Both the position numbers and the translations under genes were made by a program. DNA of 64,000 bases. Source: Pseudoclavibacter sp. AY1H1 (GTDB lineage: Bacteria; Actinomycetota; Actinomycetes; Actinomycetales; Microbacteriaceae). The DNA lies in assembly GCF_002931055.1 (NCBI RefSeq), contig NZ_PSXX01000001.1, positions 806,001 to 870,000 of the forward strand. The letters are read 5' to 3'. The notes beneath the pieces are model-generated. The model was not told the origin of the DNA, ran no database searches, and saw only the letters and a program-made list of their open reading frames with translations. Shown here piece by piece: positions 7,147 to 16,538 of this stretch (the stretch's first letter is position 1; every line of letters begins with the position of its first letter).

Positions 7147-8651
7147 CGAAGGCGTGACCTCGTCGCCAGAGCGAGCACAAGCGCGCCCGCGACCAGAAGC
7201 ACGATCGAGACGACTGGAAGGCCCACAGCCCAGAGCATCGTCGCGGCCAGCCCGAGGAGCCCCGAGATGATGACCGAGTCGAGCTGCCAGACGAGCCTCG
7301 CGAGCACGGACACGTCGCCGACCTCGCTCGGCATGGGCGTCAGGAGCAGCGGAGGGAGGTGCCCGCGGCCCGCTTCGTAGGCTCGCACGGCGACCATGGC
7401 GAGGCTTGCGAGCAGGGGCGCGGCACCACCACCGCCACCCGAGACGAGGAGCGTGACTCCGACGACAAGGACGACGACGACCAGCGGGAACGCGGCGTGC
7501 AGGAGGAACTGCTCGCCCGTCGGCGTTCCGAAGACGGCGGCCCCTGCGGCAGCGTCGGCCGCATGCCGGAACCCCTCGGTGAACGGGGCCAGGGCGAGGA
7601 ACATCAGAATGGAGCCACCGAGCGCGGCCAGCGCGGCGACCGCCGACGGGCTGACGGCCAAACCCAGGAGCAGGGCCGCGGCCACAACCCCGACGAGCCC
7701 GAACACGGTCCGCTGCGGTGTCCGCAACGCACCGACCCCATCGCGGACCAGCATGGACAGCACGCGCGGCCCGCCGACGACGGCTCGAAGCCCCCTCCCC
7801 ATCGAGGGCACCTCGCGGTACGCCGCCGATGCGCCCGCCAACTCTCCTGCCGCTGCGGCGAAGGCGGCAGCCTCACGGCGCCGTGCCTGCCGGAGGAGCT
7901 CGTCACCCCGCAGTCGATCCAGCAGCCGAGGCACGGAGGCGAGCGCAACCGCAAGGACCCCGAGGAGCACCAGTGCACCGACGAGAACGAGACTCAGGCC
8001 CGCGTCATGCCCAAGCCAGCCCTCGAGGGCCGAGTGGAGCCCTCGACCGTTCCCGCCGCTCAGGCCGACGACGCCGGTCCAGATCGACCCGAACCAGGCC
8101 CCGACCCCAACGGGCGCCACCCCGAGAAGACCGAGAGCGATCGCCGCCACCCACGCGCGCAGGCTGCCGATGACCTGGCCTACGAGCGCCGCGATCACGC
8201 CGAGGCACGCCAGGGCGACGGACGCCGCCACGAAGCACGCCACTGGCACCAGAGGGGCCCCGACGCCCACGACCAACGCGGCCCCCAGGAGACAGGCCAA
8301 TAGCCCCGTCCCCGCCGAGGCTGCGAGTGCACTCCGCCGGAACGGCCGCCGCAACGAGACGCGCCTCGGCACGTCATTGGAACCGAGGGTGACCGTAGCG
8401 AAGGGATCAAGCAGGGCCGGACCACGAGTCGTCCCCACCAGCAGACCGAGGGGTACCACCGCGGCAGCCACGATCCGAAGTTGCTCTGCGAACGCCGGAG
8501 ACGTAAGCCAGGCGATCGAGGCCGGTTCCAGGAGCGCGATGAACAGCATCCGCGCCAGTGGCGCGACCGCGACGAGCACCACCGCCCCCACAAGGTACGC
8601 GCGATACGCACCCTCACGCCGCCGCACGCCCACCGCCCTGGTCGTCGCCAT
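7131..8651 (-). CDS. Polytopic membrane protein, probable ABC exporter permease
   Basis: A 506-residue protein dominated by hydrophobic segments (roughly ten to twelve predicted helices, for example AYLVGAVVLVAVAPLARML near the N-terminus and a Leu/Val-rich C-terminus). I recognise no named domain. It starts at ATG 8651 inside the end of the upstream ABC ATPase gene (38-nt overlap), which implies translational coupling and a shared complex. The likely role is the membrane half of a two-gene ABC exporter, as seen for many actinobacterial efflux pairs; the cargo is unknown. The 3' end overlaps the convergent DHFR-like gene by 16 bp. Confidence 0.7.
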   Translation of the reverse strand: MATTRAVGVRRREGAYRAYLVGAVVLVAVAPLARMLFIALLEPASIAWLTSPAFAEQLRIVAAAVVPLGLLVGTTRGPALLDPFATVTLGSNDVPRRVSLRRPFRRSALAASAGTGLLACLLGAALVVGVGAPLVPVACFVAASVALACLGVIAALVGQVIGSLRAWVAAIALGLLGVAPVGVGAWFGSIWTGVVGLSGGNGRGLHSALEGWLGHDAGLSLVLVGALVLLGVLAVALASVPRLLDRLRGDELLRQARRREAAAFAAAAGELAGASAAYREVPSMGRGLRAVVGGPRVLSMLVRDGVGALRTPQRTVFGLVGVVAAALLLGLAVSPSAVAALAALGGSILMFLALAPFTEGFRHAADAAAGAAVFGTPTGEQFLLHAAFPLVVVVLVVGVTLLVSGGGGGAAPLLASLAMVAVRAYEAGRGHLPPLLLTPMPSEVGDVSVLARLVWQLDSVIISGLLGLAATMLWAVGLPVVSIVLLVAGALVLALATRSRLRHLRG

Positions 8652-9291
8652 CGCGTTCGCGTTCGCCGGCAAGCCGCAACTCGTCCGCACCCAGCGCCTC
8701 GATGAGCGCTCGGCTGTGGGTCGCGACGATGATCGCCGCGCCCCTGTCTCGCTCTTCCACGAGGATGCGGGCAAGCAGCTCACGTCGCTCCTCGTCGAGA
8801 CGCTGCTCGGGTTCGTCGAGCACGAGCACGTCGAACGGACGCGCCAGAACGGTGGCCAGTGAGAGCAGCTGGAACTGCCCGGACGAGAGCTCGTGCGGGA
8901 ACCGCGTGGCCAGATGCTCGATGCCGAGGCGCGCCAGCACCGTATCTGCGGAACGCTCCCCCTCGAGCGTGGTGGTCCCCCACGATGCTGCGACGGCCGT
9001 CAGATGCTCTCGTGCAGTCAGGGTGAGCGAGAAGGGGACCGACCCGAGCAGAGCCGCGAGGCTGCGCCGGAACCGCGGACTCCGTTCATCCACCGGCCGG
9101 TCGTCGAGGAGGATTCGGCCCTCGCTCGGCGTGACGAGCCCGGCCAGCGCGCGGAGCAGCGTCGTCTTCCCTGAGCCGTTCGCCCCCGTCAGGCACAGCA
9201 CCGATCCGGCCGGCACCGCGAGATCGACATCGGAGAGCACCCGCGTGCCCCCGCGCTTCACCGAGAGACCCTCGACGCGGACGACTGGCAC
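8614..9291 (-). CDS. ABC transporter ATP-binding protein
   Basis: A 225-residue nucleotide-binding subunit. It shows Walker A GANGSGKTT near residue 38, a Q-loop region around SVPFSLTLTAREHL, the signature LSSGQFQ, Walker B VLVLDEP and a switch histidine in VATHS. The Glu after Walker B is present, so it should hydrolyse ATP. The frame is open to 9522, but the alignable protein begins at the GTG at 9291, which has a GGAGG about 8 nt upstream. It lies 56 bp downstream of the aminotransferase stop and overlaps the membrane gene that follows, so the three may form one transcript. Confidence 0.87.
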   Translation of the reverse strand: MPVVRVEGLSVKRGGTRVLSDVDLAVPAGSVLCLTGANGSGKTTLLRALAGLVTPSEGRILLDDRPVDERSPRFRRSLAALLGSVPFSLTLTAREHLTAVAASWGTTTLEGERSADTVLARLGIEHLATRFPHELSSGQFQLLSLATVLARPFDVLVLDEPEQRLDEERRELLARILVEERDRGAAIIVATHSRALIEALGADELRLAGERERDGDDQGGGRAAA

Positions 9292-9347
9292 GCAGCCATC
9301 CTCCGCTCGACCAGGACCGCGATCACGTCCCCCAGGGCCGGACCCGC

Positions 9348-10526
9348 TCACGGCCGCAGCCCCTCGACGAACGCTTCGAGGCGGCGCAGCCCTTCGACGA
9401 GCTCCGCTCGCGAGGCGGCATAGGAGAGTCTGACGTGGGTCTCGCCCGTGTGCGCTCCGAAGTCGCGGCCAGGTGTCAGCGCGACCTGGGCCTCCTCGAG
9501 CGCCCGTCCGCAGAAATCCCACGAGGACAGACCGGTCCGGGACACGTCGAAGTACACGTAGAAGGCTCCGTCGGGCAGGACTGGAACCGGGAGACCGATG
9601 CGCTGCAGGCCCTCGAGCACGAGTTCGCGACGATTGGCGAGCTCGACCCGGCGCTCCTCGCAGATCGACAGCGACTCGGGGGTGAACGCGGCGAGAGCGG
9701 CAAGCTGCGCCGGTGCCGACGCCGACAGGAAGTAGTTCGTCGCGAGCTTCTCGACGGCCGGGACGAGAGCCTCAGGGAGCACGGCCCAGCCGAGTCGCCA
9801 GCCGGTCATGCCGAAGTACTTGGAGAAGCTGTTGATGACGATCGCTTCCGGATCGACGCTCAGGACGCTCCGCGGAGGGGTGCCGTCCTCGCCCGGGTCG
9901 GAGAGGTTCAGGTAGATCTCGTCGACGATTCGCCACGCGCCCCGCTCTCGGGCAAACGCGCAGAGGGCACCGAGCTCCTCGAAGGGCACGGAGGTGCCGG
10001 TCGGGTTCGACGGCGTCGCGACCATGATCGAGGACGTCCGCTCACCCCAGACCGCTTCGACGCTGGACACGTCGAGCTGGTAGCGGGACTCGATGCTCGT
10101 GGGCACGCCGACCACCCGTCCGCCGAAGCTCTCGACCAACTGCCGATTGCAGGGGTACGACGGATCGGCCATGACCACATCGTCACCGGGGTCGGTGGTG
10201 GCGGCCACGACGACCAGGAGGGCCGCCGAGGCGCCCGAGGTCACGAGGATGCGGGCCGGGTCGACCTCGACGTCGTGACGGATGCGGTAGAACTCGCTGA
10301 TCGCCTCGCGGAGCGCTGGGAGCCCGAGCGCGACGGTGTACGGGAGCGGCCGACCATCCATGGCATCGCGCATCGCCTCGCGAACCTGAGGCGGCGCCCC
10401 GAAGTCGGGTTCCCCCAACGAGAGCTTGACGACGCGCTTGCCCTCCGCTTCGAGGGCGGCGGCACGCTGCCCGAATGCCATGGCGTGGAACGGCTCGACC
10501 GTCTGGGCGCGATGCGAGAGCTTCAT
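9348..10526 (-). CDS. Class I/II pyridoxal-phosphate aminotransferase
   Basis: A 392-residue fold-type I aminotransferase of the AspC/Aat family. Visible are VKLSLGEPDFGAPP, the GLPALREAISEFY helix, substrate-side YPCNRQ, the PLP motif SNPTGTSVP, VDEIYLNL and the PLP lysine in SFSKYFGMTGWRLGW. The terminal HVRLSYA contains the carboxylate-binding Arg. All catalytic positions are present. It should transaminate an amino acid to its 2-oxo acid; specificity (Asp, Ala, aromatic) is not decided by these motifs. It heads a minus-strand run with the ABC pair. Confidence 0.88.
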   Translation of the reverse strand: MKLSHRAQTVEPFHAMAFGQRAAALEAEGKRVVKLSLGEPDFGAPPQVREAMRDAMDGRPLPYTVALGLPALREAISEFYRIRHDVEVDPARILVTSGASAALLVVVAATTDPGDDVVMADPSYPCNRQLVESFGGRVVGVPTSIESRYQLDVSSVEAVWGERTSSIMVATPSNPTGTSVPFEELGALCAFARERGAWRIVDEIYLNLSDPGEDGTPPRSVLSVDPEAIVINSFSKYFGMTGWRLGWAVLPEALVPAVEKLATNYFLSASAPAQLAALAAFTPESLSICEERRVELANRRELVLEGLQRIGLPVPVLPDGAFYVYFDVSRTGLSSWDFCGRALEEAQVALTPGRDFGAHTGETHVRLSYAASRAELVEGLRRLEAFVEGLRP

Positions 10527-10593
10527 ACCCCAAGGATGCCAGGTGGCCCGGTCTCAGGGCAGCTGGCGGGTCGTCCGCCGAGCAGCGCGACGC

Positions 10594-11214
10594 TCAGCTC
10601 CTGGTGGCGCCAGCCCCGGTGCGCGCGCCCTGGGACGGAGAAGAGCCCTGGGACGGAGAAGAGGCCTGGTCGTCCGTGATCGCTCGCACTCGCGGGCTCC
10701 TGCCCGCTTGGGTGTGCAGCCAGGCGCCCGCCGGGACGGTCTTGATCGACTGCCAGGCGTCCCGGTCGAGGTGCCCAGAGCGGGGCGAGAAGACCTCCTC
10801 GAGAAGTCGGGGGTCGTCGCTGATGAACGCCGACGTGCCTTCCTCCAGCCACACCGGCCTGCTCTCCCCTCGTTCTCCGAGGCGTGCGCCTTGGACCCGC
10901 AGCGCCCCCGCCCGGTCCTTGGCGATCATGATCGCGGATGGCACGAGCAGCTCCGGGACATCGTCGAGCTCGTCCAGGAATCGTCGCCCCTGGGCCCGCA
11001 GCACGACGGACGTCGCCGGCTCACTGGAGAGGCGAGTGAGGAAGATGAGGTCGAGGTGCCTCGTTCGGACCTCGGTGAGCGCCCGCTCCAATGGTCGCGC
11101 GAGCAGCCACGGTGCACCCGAGCCGTGGTCGGCGACAACTCGAAGACGCCCTTCGACGATCGCCAATCGGACGTCAGGATGCACGTCCTGGTCCGGATGT
11201 ACGAGTACTCCCAC
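10594..11214 (-). CDS. Hypothetical protein with a C-terminal SSPSQG repeat
   Basis: A 206-residue protein I do not recognise. The first ~180 residues look globular with alternating hydrophobic strands (LIFLTRLSSEPATSVVLRAQG, ELLVPSAIMIAKD). The C-terminal ~25 residues contain a doubled SSPSQG produced by an 18-bp direct repeat in the DNA (about 10628-10663), and are probably disordered. The start is a GTG at 11214 with only a weak GGAGAG upstream. Long plus-strand frames over the same DNA have a poorer composition and I treat them as shadows. The gene is convergent with nothing and lies 67 bp before the aminotransferase. Confidence 0.5.
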   Translation of the reverse strand: MGVLVHPDQDVHPDVRLAIVEGRLRVVADHGSGAPWLLARPLERALTEVRTRHLDLIFLTRLSSEPATSVVLRAQGRRFLDELDDVPELLVPSAIMIAKDRAGALRVQGARLGERGESRPVWLEEGTSAFISDDPRLLEEVFSPRSGHLDRDAWQSIKTVPAGAWLHTQAGRSPRVRAITDDQASSPSQGSSPSQGARTGAGATRS

Positions 11215-11346
11215 GGCTCTCCAAACTCACGAGCGGTGTTGCTCCGCACTGAAAATCTCCGCGCAACGTAGCATGCTGACGGAGCAGTGTCGGCGCGTTC
11301 GCGACGAATTCGTCTTCACATATGGCCGATACCGCCATCCTCGCCA

Positions 11347-11362
11347 CACCCCGAACGGGGTG
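11347..11362. promoter_or_regulatory. 16-bp palindrome, candidate autoregulatory operator
   Basis: A perfect palindrome CACCCCG-AA-CGGGGTG in the 180-bp leader of the TetR-family gene, 35 bp before its ATG and just upstream of a TACACT hexamer (11384-11389) that sits 8 nt before the start. Position and symmetry suit a TetR-family dimer site that would cover the -35 region. Confidence 0.5.
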
Positions 11363-11397
11363 CGGTACTGCCCCGATCGTCACTACACTCACTGGCT

Positions 11398-12138
11398 ATG
11401 AATGCCCTCGCCCGATCGGCCGGCGGACCCCAGCAGCAGCGCAGCATCCAGACTCGGAGTCGCCTGGTGCTCGCAGCGGCCACCACCTTCGTGGAGTACG
11501 GCTTCGCCAGCTCGACCCTGTCGCGCATTCGGGCGAACTCGGGAGTCACGAACGGGGCCTTCTACCACCACTTCGCGACCCGCGAGGCGGTCGCCGAGGC
11601 GGTCCTCGGCGAGTACGCGGCGCGGGCATCGAATGCGGTGGCCGAGGCCACGAGGTCGGCGGCAAGCGGCATCGACGCGCTCCTGAAGGTGTCCGTCGCG
11701 TTCGCGAAGCTCCTGCAGAGCGATGTCGTGGTCCTCGCAGGCGTCATCGTGACGTCGGAGATCGGCTCGAGCTTCCTGTCGCACGGCTCCTATCTCGACT
11801 GGCTCGCGCGCATCCGTCCCGTCATTCGCATCTGCCAGCGAGAGGGCAGCATCCGCGGTGACTTCAGTGCCGACCACGTCAGCTCGCTCTTCGTCTCGTC
11901 CTTCACGGGCACGCAGCTGCTCTCTGGGGCGCTGACCGACCGGCAGGACCTCGTGGAGCGTATCGGCGTGCACTGGCGGATGATCCTGCTCGGCCTCACG
12001 ACGCCCGAGAGCGCCGAGCGCGTCGAGAAGCTCGTGGACTCGGCCTTCGGCGACTACCAGACCACCCGCGTCTCCGAGATGACTGACGACGCGCTGAGCA
12101 CGTCGCGCACGGAGGAGGCTCAGCATGCCCTTCGCTGA
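11398..12138 (+). CDS. TetR/AcrR-family regulator, ScbR-like
   Basis: A 246-residue one-component repressor. The N-terminal helix-turn-helix reads RSRLVLAAATTFVEYGFASS then IRANSGVTNGAFYHHFATRE, the pattern of gamma-butyrolactone-receptor (ScbR/ArpA-like) TetR proteins; the ligand domain follows. Residues beyond ~215 are an acidic Ser/Thr-rich tail longer than usual for the family. A perfect palindrome 35 bp upstream is a good autoregulatory site. The end overlaps the start of the HEAT-repeat gene by 14 nt, so the two are translationally coupled and that gene may be part of the regulon. The ligand is unknown; ScbR likeness comes only from the HTH. Confidence 0.78.
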   Translation: MNALARSAGGPQQQRSIQTRSRLVLAAATTFVEYGFASSTLSRIRANSGVTNGAFYHHFATREAVAEAVLGEYAARASNAVAEATRSAASGIDALLKVSVAFAKLLQSDVVVLAGVIVTSEIGSSFLSHGSYLDWLARIRPVIRICQREGSIRGDFSADHVSSLFVSSFTGTQLLSGALTDRQDLVERIGVHWRMILLGLTTPESAERVEKLVDSAFGDYQTTRVSEMTDDALSTSRTEEAQHALR

Positions 12139-13234
12139 TGAGCTCCTCGGAGCCCAACAGGCTTCCGCGATGGTGCAGCTGCTGCAATCGGCGGCCGGAG
12201 GCCATCAGCTCTCCGCGACGCGGGCGACCGCTGATGGCCTCGACGGGCTCGCCCTCGGCTCGCGGAGCTCCCACCTCGCCGCCTCCATCTTGGAGGACCT
12301 CCCGGTCGGCTACCCCGAGTTCGCCGCGATCATCCGCCGTGCGCTGGAGTCGTCCGCCCTCGAAGGGTGGATGGTGTGGCCGATCTCGAATGCGGTTTCC
12401 GCTGCCGCCATCGCCGATGGCGGCGCTGCGGCGTTCGACGACGGCATGCAGCTCCTCGCAGAACTCACCCCTCGGCTGACCTGCGAGTGGGCGGTGCGGC
12501 CCATGCTGCGGGCGAGGCTCGAGCGGGCACTCGAGATCATGCTCGAGTGGACCAGGAGCGACGACGAGCATGTGCGTCGGCTCGCGTCTGAGGGGACGCG
12601 GCCGTACCTGCCGTGGGGCACTCGAGTCGCCGAGATCACCCGCGATGCGCGGCTGTGCATCCCGATTCTGGATGCGCTCTACCGCGACGACAGCGAGGTC
12701 GTTCGCCGTTCGGTCGCCAACCACCTGAACGACATCAGCAGGCACGACGCGGCCCTGGTCTGCGAGACGGCCGCCGCGTGGCTCGCCGACGGTGACGAGC
12801 AAACGCCGAGACTCGTTCGCCACGCCCTCAGGACGCTCGTGAAACGGGGAGACCCCGACGCCTTGGCGCTCCTCGGCTTCGGCTCGGCGGAGGTCGTCGT
12901 GGAGGGGCCCACGCTCGATCGCGCGAGCATGGTGCTCGGCGAGGAACTGCTCATCACCGCCACCATCATGAATCGCGGTGAGGTCGCGGCGGATCTCGTC
13001 GTCGACTACGTCGTGCACCACGTCAAGGCGGACGGCAGCCGCACCCCGAAGACGTTCAAGATCTCGACGACGACACTCGCACCGGGCGCCACGCTCAGCA
13101 TCAGCAAACGGCACGCCGTCAGACCCATCACCACGCGCCGCTACCATCCCGGCGTGCATGCCATCGAGCTGCAGGTCAACGGTGTCCGGCACGGATTCGC
13201 CGAATTCGACCTGGTTCTCGACCCGGTGTGCTGA
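12125..13234 (+). CDS. HEAT-repeat DNA alkylation repair-like protein (AlkC/AlkD family)
   Basis: A 369-residue all-helical protein matching the AlkC/AlkD-like HEAT-repeat glycosylase family. The AlkC-type stretch is DEHVRRLASEGTRPYLPWG followed by a helical repeat with SVANHLNDISRHD; both are characteristic. Residues ~255-369 form a beta-rich C-terminal domain (VVDYVVHHVKADG, KTFKISTTTL), as found in some AlkC proteins. These enzymes remove N3-alkylated purines from DNA without base flipping. The ATG has a GGAGGAGG upstream and lies within the end of the TetR-like gene. Confidence 0.8.
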   Translation: MPFADELLGAQQASAMVQLLQSAAGGHQLSATRATADGLDGLALGSRSSHLAASILEDLPVGYPEFAAIIRRALESSALEGWMVWPISNAVSAAAIADGGAAAFDDGMQLLAELTPRLTCEWAVRPMLRARLERALEIMLEWTRSDDEHVRRLASEGTRPYLPWGTRVAEITRDARLCIPILDALYRDDSEVVRRSVANHLNDISRHDAALVCETAAAWLADGDEQTPRLVRHALRTLVKRGDPDALALLGFGSAEVVVEGPTLDRASMVLGEELLITATIMNRGEVAADLVVDYVVHHVKADGSRTPKTFKISTTTLAPGATLSISKRHAVRPITTRRYHPGVHAIELQVNGVRHGFAEFDLVLDPVC

Positions 13235-13243
13235 GATACCCGC

Positions 13244-13720
13244 ATGTCCGAAGAACCCTCCGAAGCAGTCGACACCGAGACCATTCGCCTCGAGCGGAGC
13301 GTGGACACCGCTCGGGAGGAGCTGTGGCTGTGGTTCACGGCGAGCGAGAAGACGGCCAAGTGGATCGGCCCGTGGCACTTCACTGACGAGCAGCGCGGCC
13401 GGATCGGGCTGCAGCTCGTGGCCGAGGAGGGTGCCCCGGCAAGCGCCGCGACGATCCGGCGCTGCGAGGCCCCGAGCCTGTTGGAGGTCACGACCGAGGA
13501 TGCAGCCGGATCGTGGCACCTGCGTGTCTCGCTGGCGGAGTCCGGGGTGCGGGGCGAGGCCACTCGGCTCGTCTTCGAGCACTTCGAGGTGCCCGTGGCG
13601 ATGCTCTCGGACATCCGGGCAGGCTGGAACTACTACCTCGACCTGATGCTGGCTGCCAAGGACGGCCTCGAGACGCCCGTCTTCGAGGACTACCTAGAGG
13701 CCCCCTCAGCAGAGGCCTGA
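13244..13720 (+). CDS. SRPBCC / AHSA1-like domain protein
   Basis: A 158-residue START/Bet v1-like protein (Aha1 C-terminal homology). It has the opening TIRLERSVDTAREELWLWF, the SEKTAKWIGPW segment, the beta strands RLVFEHFEVP and the closing helix AGWNYYLDLMLAAKDG. Members bind hydrophobic ligands or act as polyketide-cyclase-like proteins; no substrate is suggested. It begins 9 bp after the preceding stop, so it probably belongs to the TetR/HEAT transcript. Confidence 0.8.
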   Translation: MSEEPSEAVDTETIRLERSVDTAREELWLWFTASEKTAKWIGPWHFTDEQRGRIGLQLVAEEGAPASAATIRRCEAPSLLEVTTEDAAGSWHLRVSLAESGVRGEATRLVFEHFEVPVAMLSDIRAGWNYYLDLMLAAKDGLETPVFEDYLEAPSAEA

Positions 13721-13817
13721 CCGACCGCGCGATCACCACTTCTCCTCGCATCACCCGAGCGGATGTCATTCCCGGTCATGATGGATGCCGTGTCACATTG
13801 TCGATACACAGCATCGG

Positions 13818-13823
13818 TAGCCT
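13818..13823 (+). promoter_or_regulatory. -10 TAGCCT for ppc
   Basis: A TAGCCT hexamer exactly 6 nt before the ppc ATG (13830), no Shine-Dalgarno: leaderless arrangement. Confidence 0.5.
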
Positions 13824-13829
13824 GGGCTC

Positions 13830-16532
13830 ATGCTCGAAGCCCCAACGAACTCCCCCGCCAGCCGCACTGAGGCTGGCGCTGAACTGCCAGATGAGCTGCG
13901 CTCTGACGTGCACCTCCTCGGCACCCTGCTCGGCCAGGTCCTGACAGAGACGGGAGGCCCCGAGCTCCTCGACGACGTCGAGCGACTGCGTCGCCTCACG
14001 ATCTCGGCCTACGAGCACGACGGCGCGGCCGCGAACGACTCGTTCGCCTCCGCCGAGGAGCTCGTGGATGCGCTCTCGCCGGCACGAGCAGACGAGGTCG
14101 CGCGGGCGTTCACCTGCTATTTCCACCTCGTGAACCTCGCCGAGGAGCACCACCGCGTGCGCGTGCTTCGCGCCCGCGGCACCTCACCATCGAAGCAGCA
14201 GGAAGACACGATCTCGCAGGCGTTCGCGCGCCTGAGCGACGAGATCGGTGCGGAGGCCGCGTCGGTGCGGGTCCGCGCCCTGCGTTTCCACCCCGTCTTC
14301 ACGGCGCACCCGACCGAGGCCCGCCGACGGGCTGTCTCCTCCGCGATCCGTCGCATCAGCGACCTGCTCGAGGAACGCGACGAGCAGCGGCTCTCGGGTG
14401 GCGCATCCGAGGGCAGCCCCGCCGCTCAGGAGCTGACCCGTCGCCTGCTCGAGGAGATCGACCTGCTGTGGCGCACCTCGCCGCTGCGCAGCGACAAGCC
14501 GACGCCCGTCGACGAGGTGCGCACCGTCATGGCCGTCTTCGACGAGACCCTCTTCACGACGGTCCCCCGCGTCTACCGCCGAGTCGATGAGGCCCTGCAG
14601 GGTGCGCTCTCTGGAACGTCGAAGCCCATCGCCGAACCCTTCGTGCGCGTCGGCTCCTGGATCGGCGGCGACCGAGACGGCAACCCGTTCGTGACCGCGA
14701 AGGTCAGCCGTCAGGCCGCCGTCATCGCATCCGAGCACGTCCTCCTCGGCCTCGAGCGCGCCTCGGCTCGAATCGGGCGCACGCTCACGCTCGGCGCCGA
14801 CACCACGCCCCTCGACGCGGCCGCCGCGACCCTACTCGCGCGCCTCGGCAGCGGCGACGAGAGTGCCGCGGCCGAGATTGCCCAGCGCTCGCCCGGAGAG
14901 CCGCACCGCCGCATCCTGCTGCTCATCGCCCGCCGCATCGAAGCCACCCGGAGACGCAACGCGGACCTCGCCTACAAGGTGCCGGACGAGCTGCTGCGGG
15001 AGCTGCGCATCCTGCAGGCATCGCTCGTCGCCGCTGGCGCTGGCCGGCACGCCTACGGCGAGCTGCAGCACCTCATCTGGCAGGTCGAGACGTTCGGCTT
15101 CCACCTCACCGAGCTCGAGGTGCGCCAGCACTCGCAGGTGCACCGCAAGGTGCTCGCCGAACTCGCCGAGCAGGAGGCGGGCGCGGAGCCCAGCGAGCTG
15201 ACCGCCGAGGTGCTCGACGTGTTCCGCTCGATCGCGTTCATCCAGGAGCGCCACGGCCCGCGCGCGGCAGGCCGCTACATCGTGTCCTTCACGCAGTCGT
15301 CCGAGGACATCGCCAACGTCTACAAGCTCGCCGTCGCGGCGACGGGCCCCGGGGCGACTCCCCCCGCGCTCAACGTGATCCCCCTCTTCGAGACGTTCGC
15401 CGACCTGCAGGCGGCTCCTCGCATCCTCGCCGAGATGCTCGAGCAGCCCGAGGTCGTCGAGCTGCTCGCCGGCAACGGGCGCAGGCTCGAGGTCATGCTC
15501 GGCTACTCCGACTCCTCGAAGGACGTCGGGCCAGTGGCTGCGACGCTCGCGCTGTACGAGGCGCAGAGCCAGATCGCCGCCTGGGCCCGCGAGAACGGCA
15601 TCGAGCTCACCCTCTTCCACGGCCGCGGCGGTGCGCTCGGCCGCGGCGGCGGCCCCGCGAACGTCGCGATCCTGGCCCAGCCGCCGCACTCCGTCGACGG
15701 TCGCTTCAAGCTGACCGAGCAGGGTGAGGTCATCTTCGCCAGGTACGGCGACCCGGACATCGCGGCCAGGCACATCGACCAGGTCATCTCGGCGACGCTC
15801 CTCGCCTCGGCCCCGTCGACGGAGACCCGCAACGCGGATGCCGCCGAGAAGTACGCAGGGGTCGCCGCGACCATGGACTCCGCGTCACGCGAGCGGTTCT
15901 TCGCGCTCGTGAAGGCCCCCGGGTTCGCACCGTGGTTTGCCAGAGTGACCCCCATGGAGGAGGTCGGGATGCTCGCCCTCGGGTCGCGCCCCGCCCGCCG
16001 CGGCCTCTCCGTTGAGTCCCTGGAAGACCTGCGCGCCATCCCGTGGGTGTTCGCGTGGACGCAGGCGCGCATCAACCTGACCGGCTGGTTCGGCCTCGGC
16101 ACGGCGCTCGACGCGGTCGGCGACCTCGACCAGCTGCAGGCCGCCTACGCCGAATGGCCGCTCTTCAGGTCGATGATCGACAACGTCGCGATGAGTCTCG
16201 CGAAGACGGACGGACGCATCGCCCGCCGCTACCTGGAGCTCGGCGACCGCCCGGAGCTCGCCGAGCTGGTGACGAGCGAGCTCGATCTCACGGCGAGCTG
16301 GGTCACCCGGATCACGGGTGGCGCCGAGCTGCTCGAGCGCAAGCCCGTGCTGCAGCGCGCCGTGAAGATGCGCAGCCCCTACGTGGACGCGCTCTCGCTC
16401 CTGCAGCTGCGCGCGCTCCGCAGGCTGCGTGACGACGCCAGGAAGCCGGACGGGGATGAGGCCGCCGAGCTCCAGCGACTCCTGCTGCTCTCCGTGAACG
16501 GCGTCGCCGCCGGTCTCCAGAACACCGGCTGA
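13830..16532 (+). CDS. ppc: Phosphoenolpyruvate carboxylase
   Basis: A 900-residue cytosolic enzyme that carboxylates PEP with bicarbonate to oxaloacetate, the main anaplerotic feed of the TCA cycle. The catalytic His160 lies in FTAHPTEARRR, followed by SWIGGDRDGNPFVT, the second His/Arg region GYSDSSKDVG, the mobile glycine loop FHGRGGALGRGGGP and the canonical C-terminal QNTG. Length and motifs match full-length bacterial enzymes, with no truncation. A leaderless-type promoter fixes the start. Two hairpins follow the stop before the convergent ychJ-like gene. Confidence 0.98.
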   Translation: MLEAPTNSPASRTEAGAELPDELRSDVHLLGTLLGQVLTETGGPELLDDVERLRRLTISAYEHDGAAANDSFASAEELVDALSPARADEVARAFTCYFHLVNLAEEHHRVRVLRARGTSPSKQQEDTISQAFARLSDEIGAEAASVRVRALRFHPVFTAHPTEARRRAVSSAIRRISDLLEERDEQRLSGGASEGSPAAQELTRRLLEEIDLLWRTSPLRSDKPTPVDEVRTVMAVFDETLFTTVPRVYRRVDEALQGALSGTSKPIAEPFVRVGSWIGGDRDGNPFVTAKVSRQAAVIASEHVLLGLERASARIGRTLTLGADTTPLDAAAATLLARLGSGDESAAAEIAQRSPGEPHRRILLLIARRIEATRRRNADLAYKVPDELLRELRILQASLVAAGAGRHAYGELQHLIWQVETFGFHLTELEVRQHSQVHRKVLAELAEQEAGAEPSELTAEVLDVFRSIAFIQERHGPRAAGRYIVSFTQSSEDIANVYKLAVAATGPGATPPALNVIPLFETFADLQAAPRILAEMLEQPEVVELLAGNGRRLEVMLGYSDSSKDVGPVAATLALYEAQSQIAAWARENGIELTLFHGRGGALGRGGGPANVAILAQPPHSVDGRFKLTEQGEVIFARYGDPDIAARHIDQVISATLLASAPSTETRNADAAEKYAGVAATMDSASRERFFALVKAPGFAPWFARVTPMEEVGMLALGSRPARRGLSVESLEDLRAIPWVFAWTQARINLTGWFGLGTALDAVGDLDQLQAAYAEWPLFRSMIDNVAMSLAKTDGRIARRYLELGDRPELAELVTSELDLTASWVTRITGGAELLERKPVLQRAVKMRSPYVDALSLLQLRALRRLRDDARKPDGDEAAELQRLLLLSVNGVAAGLQNTG

Positions 16533-16538
16533 CGCCGC

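Noticed and set aside
10426-11401. Plus-strand frames antisense to the 206-residue gene
   Set aside because: Rich in Arg/Ser/Pro as expected of complementary frames in GC-rich DNA, and no promoter or ribosome site.
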